Below are positions 52,541 through 60,091 of a stretch of DNA of 64,000 nucleotides, piece by piece; position 1 is the first letter of the stretch; the number at the start of each line of letters is the position of its first letter. The notes below the pieces were generated by a model, which was given only the letters and a program-made list of their open reading frames with translations, made no database searches and had not been told where the DNA came from. Origin of the DNA: Haliscomenobacter sp965225875 (GTDB lineage: Bacteria > Bacteroidota > Bacteroidia > Chitinophagales > Saprospiraceae); the NCBI RefSeq assembly GCF_965225875.1, contig NZ_CBDDBS010000002.1, forward strand, positions 1,240,001-1,304,000, written 5' to 3'. Made by a program: the position numbers and the translations under genes.

Positions 52541-53989
52541 ATGAACAAACAAACCATGCAACAAGCCGCCACGGCTTTCCCTGTTTACCGCAAAAAAAGC
52601 AATGCTGAGCGCGCTGAATTTTTGGAGCGCATAGCCAGCGAAATTGAGGCATTAGGCGACACCCTGATTCAAACCGCCATGGCTGAATCCAACCTGCCCG
52701 AAGCCCGTTTGTTGGGCGAACGTGGCCGGACCGCCAATCAGCTACGACTATTCGCCAATCTGGTGCGCGAAGGATCCTGGGTAGAAGCCGTGATCGACAC
52801 TGCTCAACCCGAAAGGATTCCACCTCGCCCCGATTTGCGCAAAATGCTCAACCCACTGGGTCCAGTGGTCGTTTTTGGTGCCAGCAATTTCCCTTTGGCC
52901 TTTTCTACTGCTGGTGGCGATACCGCTTCGGCTTTGGCTGCTGGTTGTACGGTGGTAATCAAAGGGCATCCTGGGCACCCCAAAACTTCGGCTTTGGTCT
53001 TTGGCGCGATGCAGGCAGCAATTGCGGCTTGTGGCATGCCTGAACATACGATACAGCATGTGGATAGCACCGATTTTGCCACCGGCAAAGCTCTGGTGCA
53101 GGACCCTCTCACCCAAGCGGTTGGTTTCACCGGCTCCCTGGCTGGCGGCACCGCCCTCGTTGAATACGCCCGCGAGCGCAAACAACCCATCCCGGTTTTT
53201 GCCGAAATGAGCAGCATCAACCCGGTGATTTTGTTGCCAGAAATTCTTTCCGCGCAACCCGAAGCATTGGCCAAACAACTGGCGGCTTCTTTTACCCTGG
53301 GAATGGGGCAGTTTTGTACCAAACCTGGTTTGATCCTGGCTCAGGATTGTGAAGCCCTTGACGTTTTTCTCCGCACCATTGGCCATGAAGTGCCTGGCTT
53401 GCCGACCATGCCGATGTTGCACGGAGGTATTCATGCAGCCTACGAGAAAAACCTGCATACTGCCCTGGAACAGCCAGGCCTCGGTGTTTTGGGCAAAACG
53501 GCAAAAGAAGTTAGCGGCATCGAACCAACGGCAGCTGTTGCCCTGGTGGATGGAGATACCTTTTTGGCCAACCCTAAACTGCACGAAGAAGTTTTTGGCC
53601 CTTACGCCCTCGTAGTGAAGTGCCAATCAAAACAACAAATTGCCCAGATTCTCGAGCATTTAGAAGGACAACTCACCCTAACCTTCATGGCCACCGATGC
53701 TGATGCACTGGCGAACGCCGATCTGGTTGAGTTGGGCCAATCCAGAGCTGGCCGTGTCATCTTTAATGGTGTTCCTACGGGAGTTGAGGTCGTCGCCTCT
53801 ATGCAACACGGCGGCCCTTATCCGGCTACCACCGATAGCCGCTTCACCTCGGTAGGCTCCGACGCCATCAAGCGTTGGGCTCGCCCAATTTGTTATCAAA
53901 ATTATCCAGCTGCCTTATTGCCTATGGAATTGCAAGACAATAATCCGTTGGGGATTTGGAGATGGGTGGACGGAGTTTTTACTAAATAG
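52541..53989 (+). CDS. 2-oxoglutarate semialdehyde dehydrogenase (ALDH family)
   Basis: A 482-residue aldehyde dehydrogenase, very probably oxidising 2-oxoglutarate semialdehyde (2,5-dioxovalerate) to 2-oxoglutarate with NAD(P)+. Catalytic Cys259 is in LGMGQFCTKPGLIL; the general base Glu is in VFAEMSSINPV; the cofactor strand is GCTVVIKGHPGHPKTS and the NAD-loop GFTGSLAGGTALVEYA. These match the KGSADH subgroup rather than typical betaine-type ALDHs. ATG 52541 is chosen because the upstream frame is the palindrome cluster. Second gene of the operon. Confidence 0.88.
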   Translation: MNKQTMQQAATAFPVYRKKSNAERAEFLERIASEIEALGDTLIQTAMAESNLPEARLLGERGRTANQLRLFANLVREGSWVEAVIDTAQPERIPPRPDLRKMLNPLGPVVVFGASNFPLAFSTAGGDTASALAAGCTVVIKGHPGHPKTSALVFGAMQAAIAACGMPEHTIQHVDSTDFATGKALVQDPLTQAVGFTGSLAGGTALVEYARERKQPIPVFAEMSSINPVILLPEILSAQPEALAKQLAASFTLGMGQFCTKPGLILAQDCEALDVFLRTIGHEVPGLPTMPMLHGGIHAAYEKNLHTALEQPGLGVLGKTAKEVSGIEPTAAVALVDGDTFLANPKLHEEVFGPYALVVKCQSKQQIAQILEHLEGQLTLTFMATDADALANADLVELGQSRAGRVIFNGVPTGVEVVASMQHGGPYPATTDSRFTSVGSDAIKRWARPICYQNYPAALLPMELQDNNPLGIWRWVDGVFTK

Positions 53990-54088
53990 AGATGAAAGAT
54001 GCTACCGCAGAGACGTAGACAAGGTCATTGTCAAAAACGCTGCGGTAGCATCTCTCATCTTTCATCTCTCATCTCTCATCTTTCATTT
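53988..54088 (+). repeat. Shared-core hairpin C (ATGAGAG arms)
   Basis: Core GCTACCGCAG ... CTGCGGTAGC with loop containing GTAGACAAGGTCATTGTC, the same core as hairpin B. The inner stem GATGCTACCGCAG is perfect. The right arm extends as ATCTCTC/ATCTTTC units beyond what the left arm can pair. Overlaps the stop codon of the dehydrogenase gene and ends about 4 bp before the epimerase start. Confidence 0.88.
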
Positions 54089-54091
54089 CTA

Positions 54092-55090
54092 ATGAGGACT
54101 TTTTTCTGCATTGACGCCCACACCTGCGGCAACCCGGTTCGCCTGGTGGCTGGCGGTGGCCCCCAACTGGAGGGCAAAGACATGAGTGAAAAACGCCAGC
54201 ACTTCCTTGCCGAATACGACTGGATTCGCAAGGGGCTGATGTTTGAGCCACGGGGACACGACATGATGAGTGGCAGCATTTTGTATCCACCCCATGATCC
54301 CAAAAACGATGTGGCGGTGCTCTTCATCGAAACCAGTGGTTGTTTGCCCATGTGTGGTCACGGCACCATTGGTACCATTACTGCCGCGTTGGAACATGGC
54401 TTGATCAATCCCAAAACCCCGGGAAAAATCCGCATGGAGGCCCCGGCTGGCTTGGTAGAAATCACCTATGTGCAGGAGGGCAAAAAAGTCAAAAGTGTTC
54501 GTTTGACCAATGTAAAATCCTTCCTGGCTGCCGAAAAACTTCCAGTAGAATGCCCTGGTTTGGGGCCAATTACTGTAGATGTGGCTTACGGAGGCAATTA
54601 CTACGCCATTGTGGACGTGCAGGAAAATTTCCCAGGTTTGGAGCATTACCCTGCCGAACAATTGGTGGCCTGGGCCCGGGAGTTGCGCAAACGCATCAAT
54701 GCCCAATACAGTTTTGTACACCCTGAAGATCCCACCATCAACGGCTGTAGCCATATCCAGTGGACCGGCAAAACGATTCACCCCAATGCCACCGCCCGCA
54801 ATGCGGTTTTTTATGGCGACAAAGCGATCGACCGTTCCCCTTGCGGGACGGGTACTTCGGCGCGTATGGCGCAGTGGTACACGCAAGGTAAATTGCAGAA
54901 GGGTGATGAATTCGTCCACGAAAGCATCATCGGTTCCCAATTCATCGGGCGCATTGAAGAAGAAACCAGTCTGGCGGGCAAACCCGCTATTCGCCCCAGC
55001 ATCGAAGGTTGGGCAAGAATTTATGGCTACAATACCATCAGCATCGATCCGGAAGATGATCCGTATGCGCATGGGTTTCAAGTAATATAA
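54092..55090 (+). CDS. 4-hydroxyproline 2-epimerase (proline racemase family)
   Basis: A 332-residue two-Cys epimerase converting trans-4-hydroxy-L-proline to cis-4-hydroxy-D-proline. The two catalytic cysteines are Cys88 (MCGHGTIG) and Cys251 (DRSPCGTGTSA), each with the expected glycine-rich loop. The N-terminus starts FFCIDAHTCGNPVRLV; DRSPCGTGTSARM is the usual racemase signature. With both Cys present it should be active, unlike the trans-3-hydroxyproline dehydratases that carry a Thr. ATG 54092 sits just after the hairpin. Third gene of the operon. Confidence 0.9.
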   Translation: MRTFFCIDAHTCGNPVRLVAGGGPQLEGKDMSEKRQHFLAEYDWIRKGLMFEPRGHDMMSGSILYPPHDPKNDVAVLFIETSGCLPMCGHGTIGTITAALEHGLINPKTPGKIRMEAPAGLVEITYVQEGKKVKSVRLTNVKSFLAAEKLPVECPGLGPITVDVAYGGNYYAIVDVQENFPGLEHYPAEQLVAWARELRKRINAQYSFVHPEDPTINGCSHIQWTGKTIHPNATARNAVFYGDKAIDRSPCGTGTSARMAQWYTQGKLQKGDEFVHESIIGSQFIGRIEEETSLAGKPAIRPSIEGWARIYGYNTISIDPEDDPYAHGFQVI

Positions 55091-55092
55091 TG

Positions 55093-55203
55093 GTTGAGGA
55101 GTTGAGAAGTTGAGGAGTTGAGGGCTGCCGCAGCGACTTAGACAAGGACATTGTCAAAATCGCTGCGGCAGCCCTCAACTCCTCAACTTCTCAACTCCTC
55201 AAC
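55093..55203 (+). repeat. Shared-core hairpin B: perfect 43-bp stem
   Basis: Arms 55093-55135 and 55161-55203 pair without mismatch over 43 bp. Outer arm units are GAGTTGAG/AAGTTGAG, the inner part is GGCTGCCGCAGCG. The 25-nt loop contains ACTTAGACAAGGACATTGTC. It begins 2 nt after the epimerase stop codon and ends 16 bp before the oxidase start codon. Confidence 0.93.
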
Positions 55204-55218
55204 TCTTTCAAGCTATCC

Positions 55219-56466
55219 ATGAAAACAGCAATAGTCATCGGCGGCGGCATCATTGGCCTTAGTTCCGCTTATTACCTGAGCCGTGCAGGCTGGCAAGTGA
55301 CCGTGATCGACAAAGGGAACCGCCGCAACAATTGCTCCACCGGCAACGCTGGCTACATTTGTCCCAGCCACTTCGTACCATTGGCTACGCCGGGAATCGT
55401 ATCACAGGGCCTGAAATGGATGCTCAATTCACGCAGTCCTTTTTATGTGCAACCACGCCTGAGTTGGCCGCTGATTCAATGGGGCATCCAGTTCATGCGC
55501 AGCGCCACGGCCCAACACGTGCAGGCTTCGGCGCGCCCCTTGCGAGACATTGCCATGTTCAGCATGGCCTGTTATGAGGAATTGAAAAAAGAGCCTGGAT
55601 TCGACTTTTTTTATGCCCACGATGGCATGTTGGAAGCGGTGCAAACGGCTGAAAATGCCCACCATGCTCAGGAAACCGCCAAGATTGCCCGTGATCTCGG
55701 CCTTGACGCGGAATGGCTGGATAAGGATGGTGTAAAAGCCATCGAACCCGATGTGGAAATGAACATCCGGGGCGCCACCTGGTTCCGCTGCGATGCACAC
55801 TGCAATCCCGAACAATTGGTGCAAAACCTGGAGCAATACTTGTTGAAAAATGGAGCCGTGCTGCAAGTAGATACTGAGGTGACTGGCTTTAGCAAACAAA
55901 ACGGGGCCATTACCCAGGTGCAAACCGATAAAGGTACCTATAACGCTGATTTAGTGGTGCTGGCCACTGGCTCCTGGAGTCGGGAAATGGCGGCTAAACT
56001 GGATTTGAGCTTGCCACTGGTCGCTGGCCGGGGCTATTCCTTTTTGGCCAATGCTTCCGATTTCCCGCTACGTCGCCCGGTGATCCTCACCGAAGGTCGG
56101 GTGGCCGTGAGCCCTTTTGAAGAGCAGATTCGTTTTGGCGGCACTATGGAAATTACGCCCATCAACACCCCGCCGCGTTACAAACGGGTGGAAGGCATTG
56201 TACAATCTGCCCGTGATTTTTTCCCACAATTGAAATTGGACCAACCCAAAGCGGAGGATATCTGGTACGGCTACCGCCCTTGTTCAGCGGATGGGCTGCC
56301 TTACATCGGGCGGCTCCAAAAAACGCCGAATGTGATTGTGGCCACGGGGCATTCGATGCTGGGCTTGAGCCTGGGAGCTGGTACGGGTAAGTTGGTGGCG
56401 GAATTGGCGGAGGAGGAAGTGGTGAGTGTGGATTTGGGTGTGTTTTCGCCGGAGCGGTTTGGGTAG
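55219..56466 (+). CDS. FAD-dependent D-hydroxyproline dehydrogenase/oxidase (DadA-like)
   Basis: A 415-residue DAO-family flavoprotein oxidising cis-4-hydroxy-D-proline to 1-pyrroline-4-hydroxy-2-carboxylate. The FAD site is IVIGGGIIGLSSAYYL (6-21) with the DKG acidic strand end, ATWFRCDAHCNPEQLVQNL in the middle, VVLATGSWSREM, and the C-terminal GYRPCSADGLPYIGR ... GHSMLGLSLGAGTGKLVAEL. Related to DadA (D-amino acid dehydrogenase), and its natural acceptor may be a quinone. Fourth and last gene of the operon. Its last 129 bp are repeated, with decay, at 59051. Confidence 0.88.
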   Translation: MKTAIVIGGGIIGLSSAYYLSRAGWQVTVIDKGNRRNNCSTGNAGYICPSHFVPLATPGIVSQGLKWMLNSRSPFYVQPRLSWPLIQWGIQFMRSATAQHVQASARPLRDIAMFSMACYEELKKEPGFDFFYAHDGMLEAVQTAENAHHAQETAKIARDLGLDAEWLDKDGVKAIEPDVEMNIRGATWFRCDAHCNPEQLVQNLEQYLLKNGAVLQVDTEVTGFSKQNGAITQVQTDKGTYNADLVVLATGSWSREMAAKLDLSLPLVAGRGYSFLANASDFPLRRPVILTEGRVAVSPFEEQIRFGGTMEITPINTPPRYKRVEGIVQSARDFFPQLKLDQPKAEDIWYGYRPCSADGLPYIGRLQKTPNVIVATGHSMLGLSLGAGTGKLVAELAEEEVVSVDLGVFSPERFG

Positions 56467-56622
56467 GGTTATAAAGTGCAATTGATGGTTTGGAAATTTA
56501 ATGTATGATTGCTTGTTGGGTAAATAATTGATTACTATATTCGCTGGTGAGGGAATTATAGTACTGCGTAGATAAACCACTTAGACAAGAGAAAATGATA
56601 TGCGGACAAAGCGAACTTACCC

Positions 56623-56681
56623 GCAATAGACGACTAAGTAAAAGATGCAATGCGGGTTTTGCTTAGTCGTCTATTGCGGTA
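56623..56681. repeat. 18-bp palindrome downstream of the operon
   Basis: CCGCAATAGACGACTAAG (56623-56640) and its exact complement (56664-56681) around a 23-nt loop. Immediately upstream, at 56580-56590, ACTTAGACAAG repeats the start of the shared core loop, possibly a degraded relative. Confidence 0.75.
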
Positions 56682-56723
56682 GAGACATATTGGGCAACTA
56701 GAAAAAAATAAACATAGTCAATC

Positions 56724-57359
56724 ATGGACGCGCCAAGGTATATCAAATCCTCAGATTTCAAGAAAATAGTTACCAAAGAAATTGCACCCTATTTGAGAAA
56801 ATTGGGATGGAAAGGTAGCGGATACGATTATACAAGAACTAAATTTAATATTGGTAATAGTATAAAATTTCAAGGTTCAAGTGGTGGAGAAAAATTTTGC
56901 ATCAATCTCCTTGTACATTTTGTATTTGAGCCATTAGAGTATGGTAAATTAATTCAGGAACTAAACAAGTGGAACTTTAATACAAGATTGATGAAGCATA
57001 AACATGTAGGGGATGAATGGTGGAATTATCCCGTAAAAGGCTCTAATTATGATGAACTGATACAAGATGTGAAAGATGCATTCAATAGTAATTTAGAGTT
57101 GTTTTTCGATAAATATGAAAATTGGGAAGATAAAATATTAGGAACAACTGTTGATAGGTTAAAAGCTGGAGAATTGAAAGAAATATTATTAGGGACAGAT
57201 ATGACACAAGCATTAATATGCTCAGTTTTTAATTTAAACAATGGGAAAAAACAAGCTGCAATAGATTTTGCACAATTCGGAGAAACATGCATAGAAGGAG
57301 TTGTCGGGTCAGGAAGAAAAGGGGTAATTGATGAAATAATAAAAGAAGCCAGCTCATAA
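56724..57359 (+). CDS. DUF4304 family protein
   Basis: A 211-residue cytoplasmic protein with the DUF4304 pattern (SSDFKKIVTKEIAPYLRKLGWKGSGYDYTRTK ... NIGNSIKFQGSSGGEKFCINLLVHF). No biochemical function is known for the family. Markedly AT-rich, unlike the preceding operon, which suggests a different origin. Followed directly by an attC-like imperfect palindrome overlapping its stop codon, a layout seen in gene-cassette arrays. Confidence 0.7.
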   Translation: MDAPRYIKSSDFKKIVTKEIAPYLRKLGWKGSGYDYTRTKFNIGNSIKFQGSSGGEKFCINLLVHFVFEPLEYGKLIQELNKWNFNTRLMKHKHVGDEWWNYPVKGSNYDELIQDVKDAFNSNLELFFDKYENWEDKILGTTVDRLKAGELKEILLGTDMTQALICSVFNLNNGKKQAAIDFAQFGETCIEGVVGSGRKGVIDEIIKEASS

Positions 57360-57439
57360 CAACCGCTTGCTATCCATGCCGCCGAACAGCCAACCCGCAA
57401 CAAGCACGGTGGCACGGCAGTAAGCCAACCGTTGGCAAC
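57357..57439 (+). repeat. attC-like imperfect palindrome
   Basis: Begins at the TAA stop codon of the DUF4304 gene (TAACAACCGC) and ends in CGTTGGCAAC. Internal arms CCATGCCGCCG and CGGTGGCACGG pair at 9 of 11 positions. Overall symmetry recalls integron attC sites, but the right box is not an exact GTTRRRY. Confidence 0.4.
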
Positions 57440-57481
57440 TTTACATCTAGAAAATTTAGATCCACCCAAGCAATCCACCCC

Positions 57482-58897
57482 TCAAAACAAGTCATCCAAC
57501 TCAACTTGATTGTGAATCAATCCTAGGTAATGCATATTTTTCTCACAACCAAAAGTCGTTATCATCACCGGAAAAATGGATTTGCGTTTTTTCAATTGTG
57601 CCCGTAGTTGGGTCATTTTATTGCGAATATTGTTGGCCTCGGATTTCGTAAGGGCGTATACATCATTGGCAAATTTGATTTCGCACAAATTGACCACATT
57701 GTCCGCACGGTCGATTAGCATATCAATCTGTGCGGCCATTTTACCCGATTCGTCTTTAAGTGTCAGGTAACTTATCGAAGTCCGAATGCCACTAATGCCC
57801 AATGCCTTGAGGATTTCCTTTTTATGAAAATGACAAAGCCATTCGAAAGCAATACCACACCAGGATTTGTAAGCATGGCTTTCTATCTGACTCATCCAAT
57901 CTGCAGACTGACGATTGGCCATAAAATTCACATAAAACCGAGAGAAAAAATCTGCCAAAATGTATTTGCCGCCGTTCGATTTTTTTCCCAAAGGCAGCAA
58001 ATAGTGGACATAGCCAGTCGCGATCAACTCCTCTAAAACTTTGGTAGCAGTACCTGAATTGTCGATTTTGGCCATTTTCAACAATTCAGCCCTTTCCATG
58101 CCATAAGGAGAGCGGGCCAGCGTTCGAACAATCCGAAGATGCAATTCGGCCTGGCGAAAAATGGAAGCGTACAGATTTTCAAATTCGTTTTGCAGTAGTG
58201 CAGCATCAGAAAAGCAAAGTCGCTCGATGTTTTGCGCTGCACTTTCACCCGCTTTCAACTCGTTCAGATAAAATGGCACTCCCCCGAAGGTCATGTAAAG
58301 CAAGGCAATGTCATAGCGGTTAAGCGCGATATTTCTTTGCTTGAGAAAAGCTTCCGTTTCTGCTAATTTAAACGGTTCAAGCCAAATCCGCTTGGTCACT
58401 CGATTGTGCAGTCCGCCCGTATCATTGTAGACTTTTTTGATGATCCAGGAAGTGGAAGACCCCGCTACAACCAAAACAATGTTTTTTTCCCATGCAGCCC
58501 AAGAATTCCAAAAGTGGGCAAAGATTTGCAGGAAACCCGATCTTTGGGTTTCAATCCAGGAGAGTTCGTCAAAAAAAATGACTTTTTTTCGCTTGGTTTT
58601 TACCGTTTCCACATAATCTCTCAACACGGCAAAAGCTTCCATCCAATCGGCGGGTGCACTTACGAAAGATTGTTTTCGGCGGCTCAACTCGCTGGCAAAA
58701 GCTTGCAATTGGACTTTTATCGGCTGGTTTTGCACGCCGGTGAGGTAAAAACAAATATCGTCTTTGAAAAAAGTATTGACCAGATATGTTTTGCCGATCC
58801 GTCGCCGACCAGTGACGGCGATGAACTCCGATTGAGTGGACTCAATAGTTGATTGCAGGATTTCTAATTCTGCTTTTCTCCCAATGATCTGGTTCAT
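57482..58897 (-). CDS. AAA ATPase with DUF234-type C-terminus
   Basis: A 471-residue ATP-binding protein of the ATPase_2/AAA_14 type. Walker A TGRRRIGKTYLV (about 28-39), Walker B KKVIFFDELSWIETQ, sensor VVAGSSTSWIIK. The C-terminal half contains a winged-helix segment (TATKVLEELIATGYVHYLLPLG) and the DUF234 region (ISYLTLKDESGKMAAQIDMLIDRADNVVNLCEIKFANDVY), which looks nuclease-like (PD-(D/E)XK-style Asp and Glu-x-Lys). Such genes are widespread and often horizontally acquired; function unknown. A palindromic operator-like site lies 31 bp upstream of its ATG. Confidence 0.82.
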   Translation of the reverse strand: MNQIIGRKAELEILQSTIESTQSEFIAVTGRRRIGKTYLVNTFFKDDICFYLTGVQNQPIKVQLQAFASELSRRKQSFVSAPADWMEAFAVLRDYVETVKTKRKKVIFFDELSWIETQRSGFLQIFAHFWNSWAAWEKNIVLVVAGSSTSWIIKKVYNDTGGLHNRVTKRIWLEPFKLAETEAFLKQRNIALNRYDIALLYMTFGGVPFYLNELKAGESAAQNIERLCFSDAALLQNEFENLYASIFRQAELHLRIVRTLARSPYGMERAELLKMAKIDNSGTATKVLEELIATGYVHYLLPLGKKSNGGKYILADFFSRFYVNFMANRQSADWMSQIESHAYKSWCGIAFEWLCHFHKKEILKALGISGIRTSISYLTLKDESGKMAAQIDMLIDRADNVVNLCEIKFANDVYALTKSEANNIRNKMTQLRAQLKKRKSIFPVMITTFGCEKNMHYLGLIHNQVELDDLF

Positions 58898-58927
58898 TTC
58901 TGACTAAAGTTTAAGCAAATATAGTCA

Positions 58928-58963
58928 TTTTAGCTAAAACTCAAAATTGAGTTTTAGCTAAAA
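58928..58963. promoter_or_regulatory. Palindromic operator-like site
   Basis: A perfect 17-bp inverted repeat with a 2-bp spacer. It contains two exact copies of TTTTAGCTAAAA (58928-58939 and 58952-58963), 24 bp apart centre to centre, i.e. roughly two helical turns. A further half-site GCTAAAACTTTAG is at 58975-58987. Placed 31 bp upstream of the ATPase start codon. Confidence 0.6.
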
Positions 58964-59050
58964 CTAGATTAAATGCTAAAACTTTAGTTGAAAGAGCAAA
59001 TCGACGACCTCCATCAAAACGATATTCAAAGCTATTTTGACGCAAACTTT

Positions 59051-59175
59051 GTGGCAGGGCATTTGATGCTCGGCTTAAGTCTGGGGCGGGTACGGGTAAG
59101 TTGGTGGCGGAATTGGCGGAAGAGGAAAAGGTGAGTGTGGATTTGGAGATGTTTGCTCCGGAGCGGTTTGGGTGA
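59051..59175 (+). pseudogene. Decayed copy of the DadA-like oxidase 3' end
   Basis: This segment aligns with 56338-56466, the last codons of the D-hydroxyproline oxidase gene, through the C-terminal stop. It shares long identical blocks (GGTACGGGTAAGTTGGTGGC, GGAATTGGCGGA, GGAGCGGTTTGGGT) but carries substitutions and a one-base deletion in CTGGG-GCGGGTACG, so the frame is broken. The rest of the gene is absent here. It is a relic of duplication or of a second copy. Confidence 0.82.
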
Positions 59176-59375
59176 AAAACTAAACCATTTCCCGCAAGTA
59201 TCACCTCCACCCTGGCGTAAATCCTATCCCACAAGCCGCCAACTTCCTTCGAGGATGCCTTGCCTGGAACAGACGTTTTTACGTATATTGCTATCGAAAC
59301 AGCGCCCAAGATTTGGTCATTGGCTGCTATTGTAATGAACATTACCAGTAATTGAACGCCAAAAAACAAACACAA

Positions 59376-59624
59376 ATGAACCAAGAAGAACTATCTCAAT
59401 TAACCGACAAAGAACTACTAGAAGCAGCAAAAGCAAACAAGCCATCCCCCCTGATCGATGCATTTTTTATTGGATTTTTAGCTGGGATAATAGTTTATAG
59501 TATCGCTGCGAACGCTTGGGGGTTTTTCACATTGATTCCTTTATTTTTGATTTATCTTTTTTTGAAAAAACCGAAGCAATATGAAGCGCTGAAAAAAGAA
59601 TTGAAAGAACGAAATTTACCATAA
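59376..59624 (+). CDS. Small two-TM conserved membrane protein
   Basis: 82 residues. A charged N-terminal helix (NQEELSQLTDKELLEAAK) precedes two hydrophobic helices (LIDAFFIGFLAGIIVYSIAANAW and FTLIPLFLIYLFL) and a Lys-rich tail (KKPKQYEALKKELKERNL). Similar small proteins occur in many Bacteroidota accessory regions; no function known. ATG 59376 is chosen over an upstream TTG. Confidence 0.6.
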   Translation: MNQEELSQLTDKELLEAAKANKPSPLIDAFFIGFLAGIIVYSIAANAWGFFTLIPLFLIYLFLKKPKQYEALKKELKERNLP

Positions 59625-59699
59625 ATTCATGGCTGAGGTTTGAGGGGCCACATTTACCAGAATTTAAAAAACAGTACTTAAAGCTTTAAATTCCTATCT

Positions 59700-59993
59700 A
59701 TGCACAAAGCAATTTGGAATAATCAAATCATCGCACAAAGTGATAAAACAGTAGTAGTCGAAGGGAACCATTATTTTCCAATGGAATCCGTCAGACAAGA
59801 ATTTTTAAAAGAGAGTAGTCATCAATCACGTTGCCATTGGAAGGGGCTTGCTAATTATTACTCGTTAGAAGTCGATGGCAAAACAAATGAAAATGCAGTT
59901 TGGTATTACGCCGAACCATCGGAAGCGGCAAAAGAAATTAAAAATCGTGTTGCTTTTTGGAAAGGTGTGCAAGTTATTACTGAGGTAGAATGA
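59700..59993 (+). CDS. DUF427 family protein
   Basis: A 97-residue protein of the DUF427 family (beta-tent fold). It shows KAIWNNQIIAQSDKTVVVEGNHYFP, SHQSRCHWKGLANYYSLEVDG and the closing VWYYAEPSEAAKEIKNRVAFWKGVQV. The family is widespread and uncharacterised. It lies 75 bp downstream of the small membrane protein in the same direction. Confidence 0.82.
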   Translation: MHKAIWNNQIIAQSDKTVVVEGNHYFPMESVRQEFLKESSHQSRCHWKGLANYYSLEVDGKTNENAVWYYAEPSEAAKEIKNRVAFWKGVQVITEVE

Positions 59994-60091
59994 TCAGCAA
60001 TGCCGTTAAACGCACTACTTAAAACTTTCTTGAGGCATATCTGCCTTCTTGCGGTGGCTATAAGCGAATCCTGAAAATATCACTACTTTTT

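Noticed and set aside
54089..55081. 330-codon antisense frame within the epimerase gene
   Set aside because: It exists only because the sense gene is GC-rich in third positions; the epimerase on the other strand has catalytic motifs and full length.
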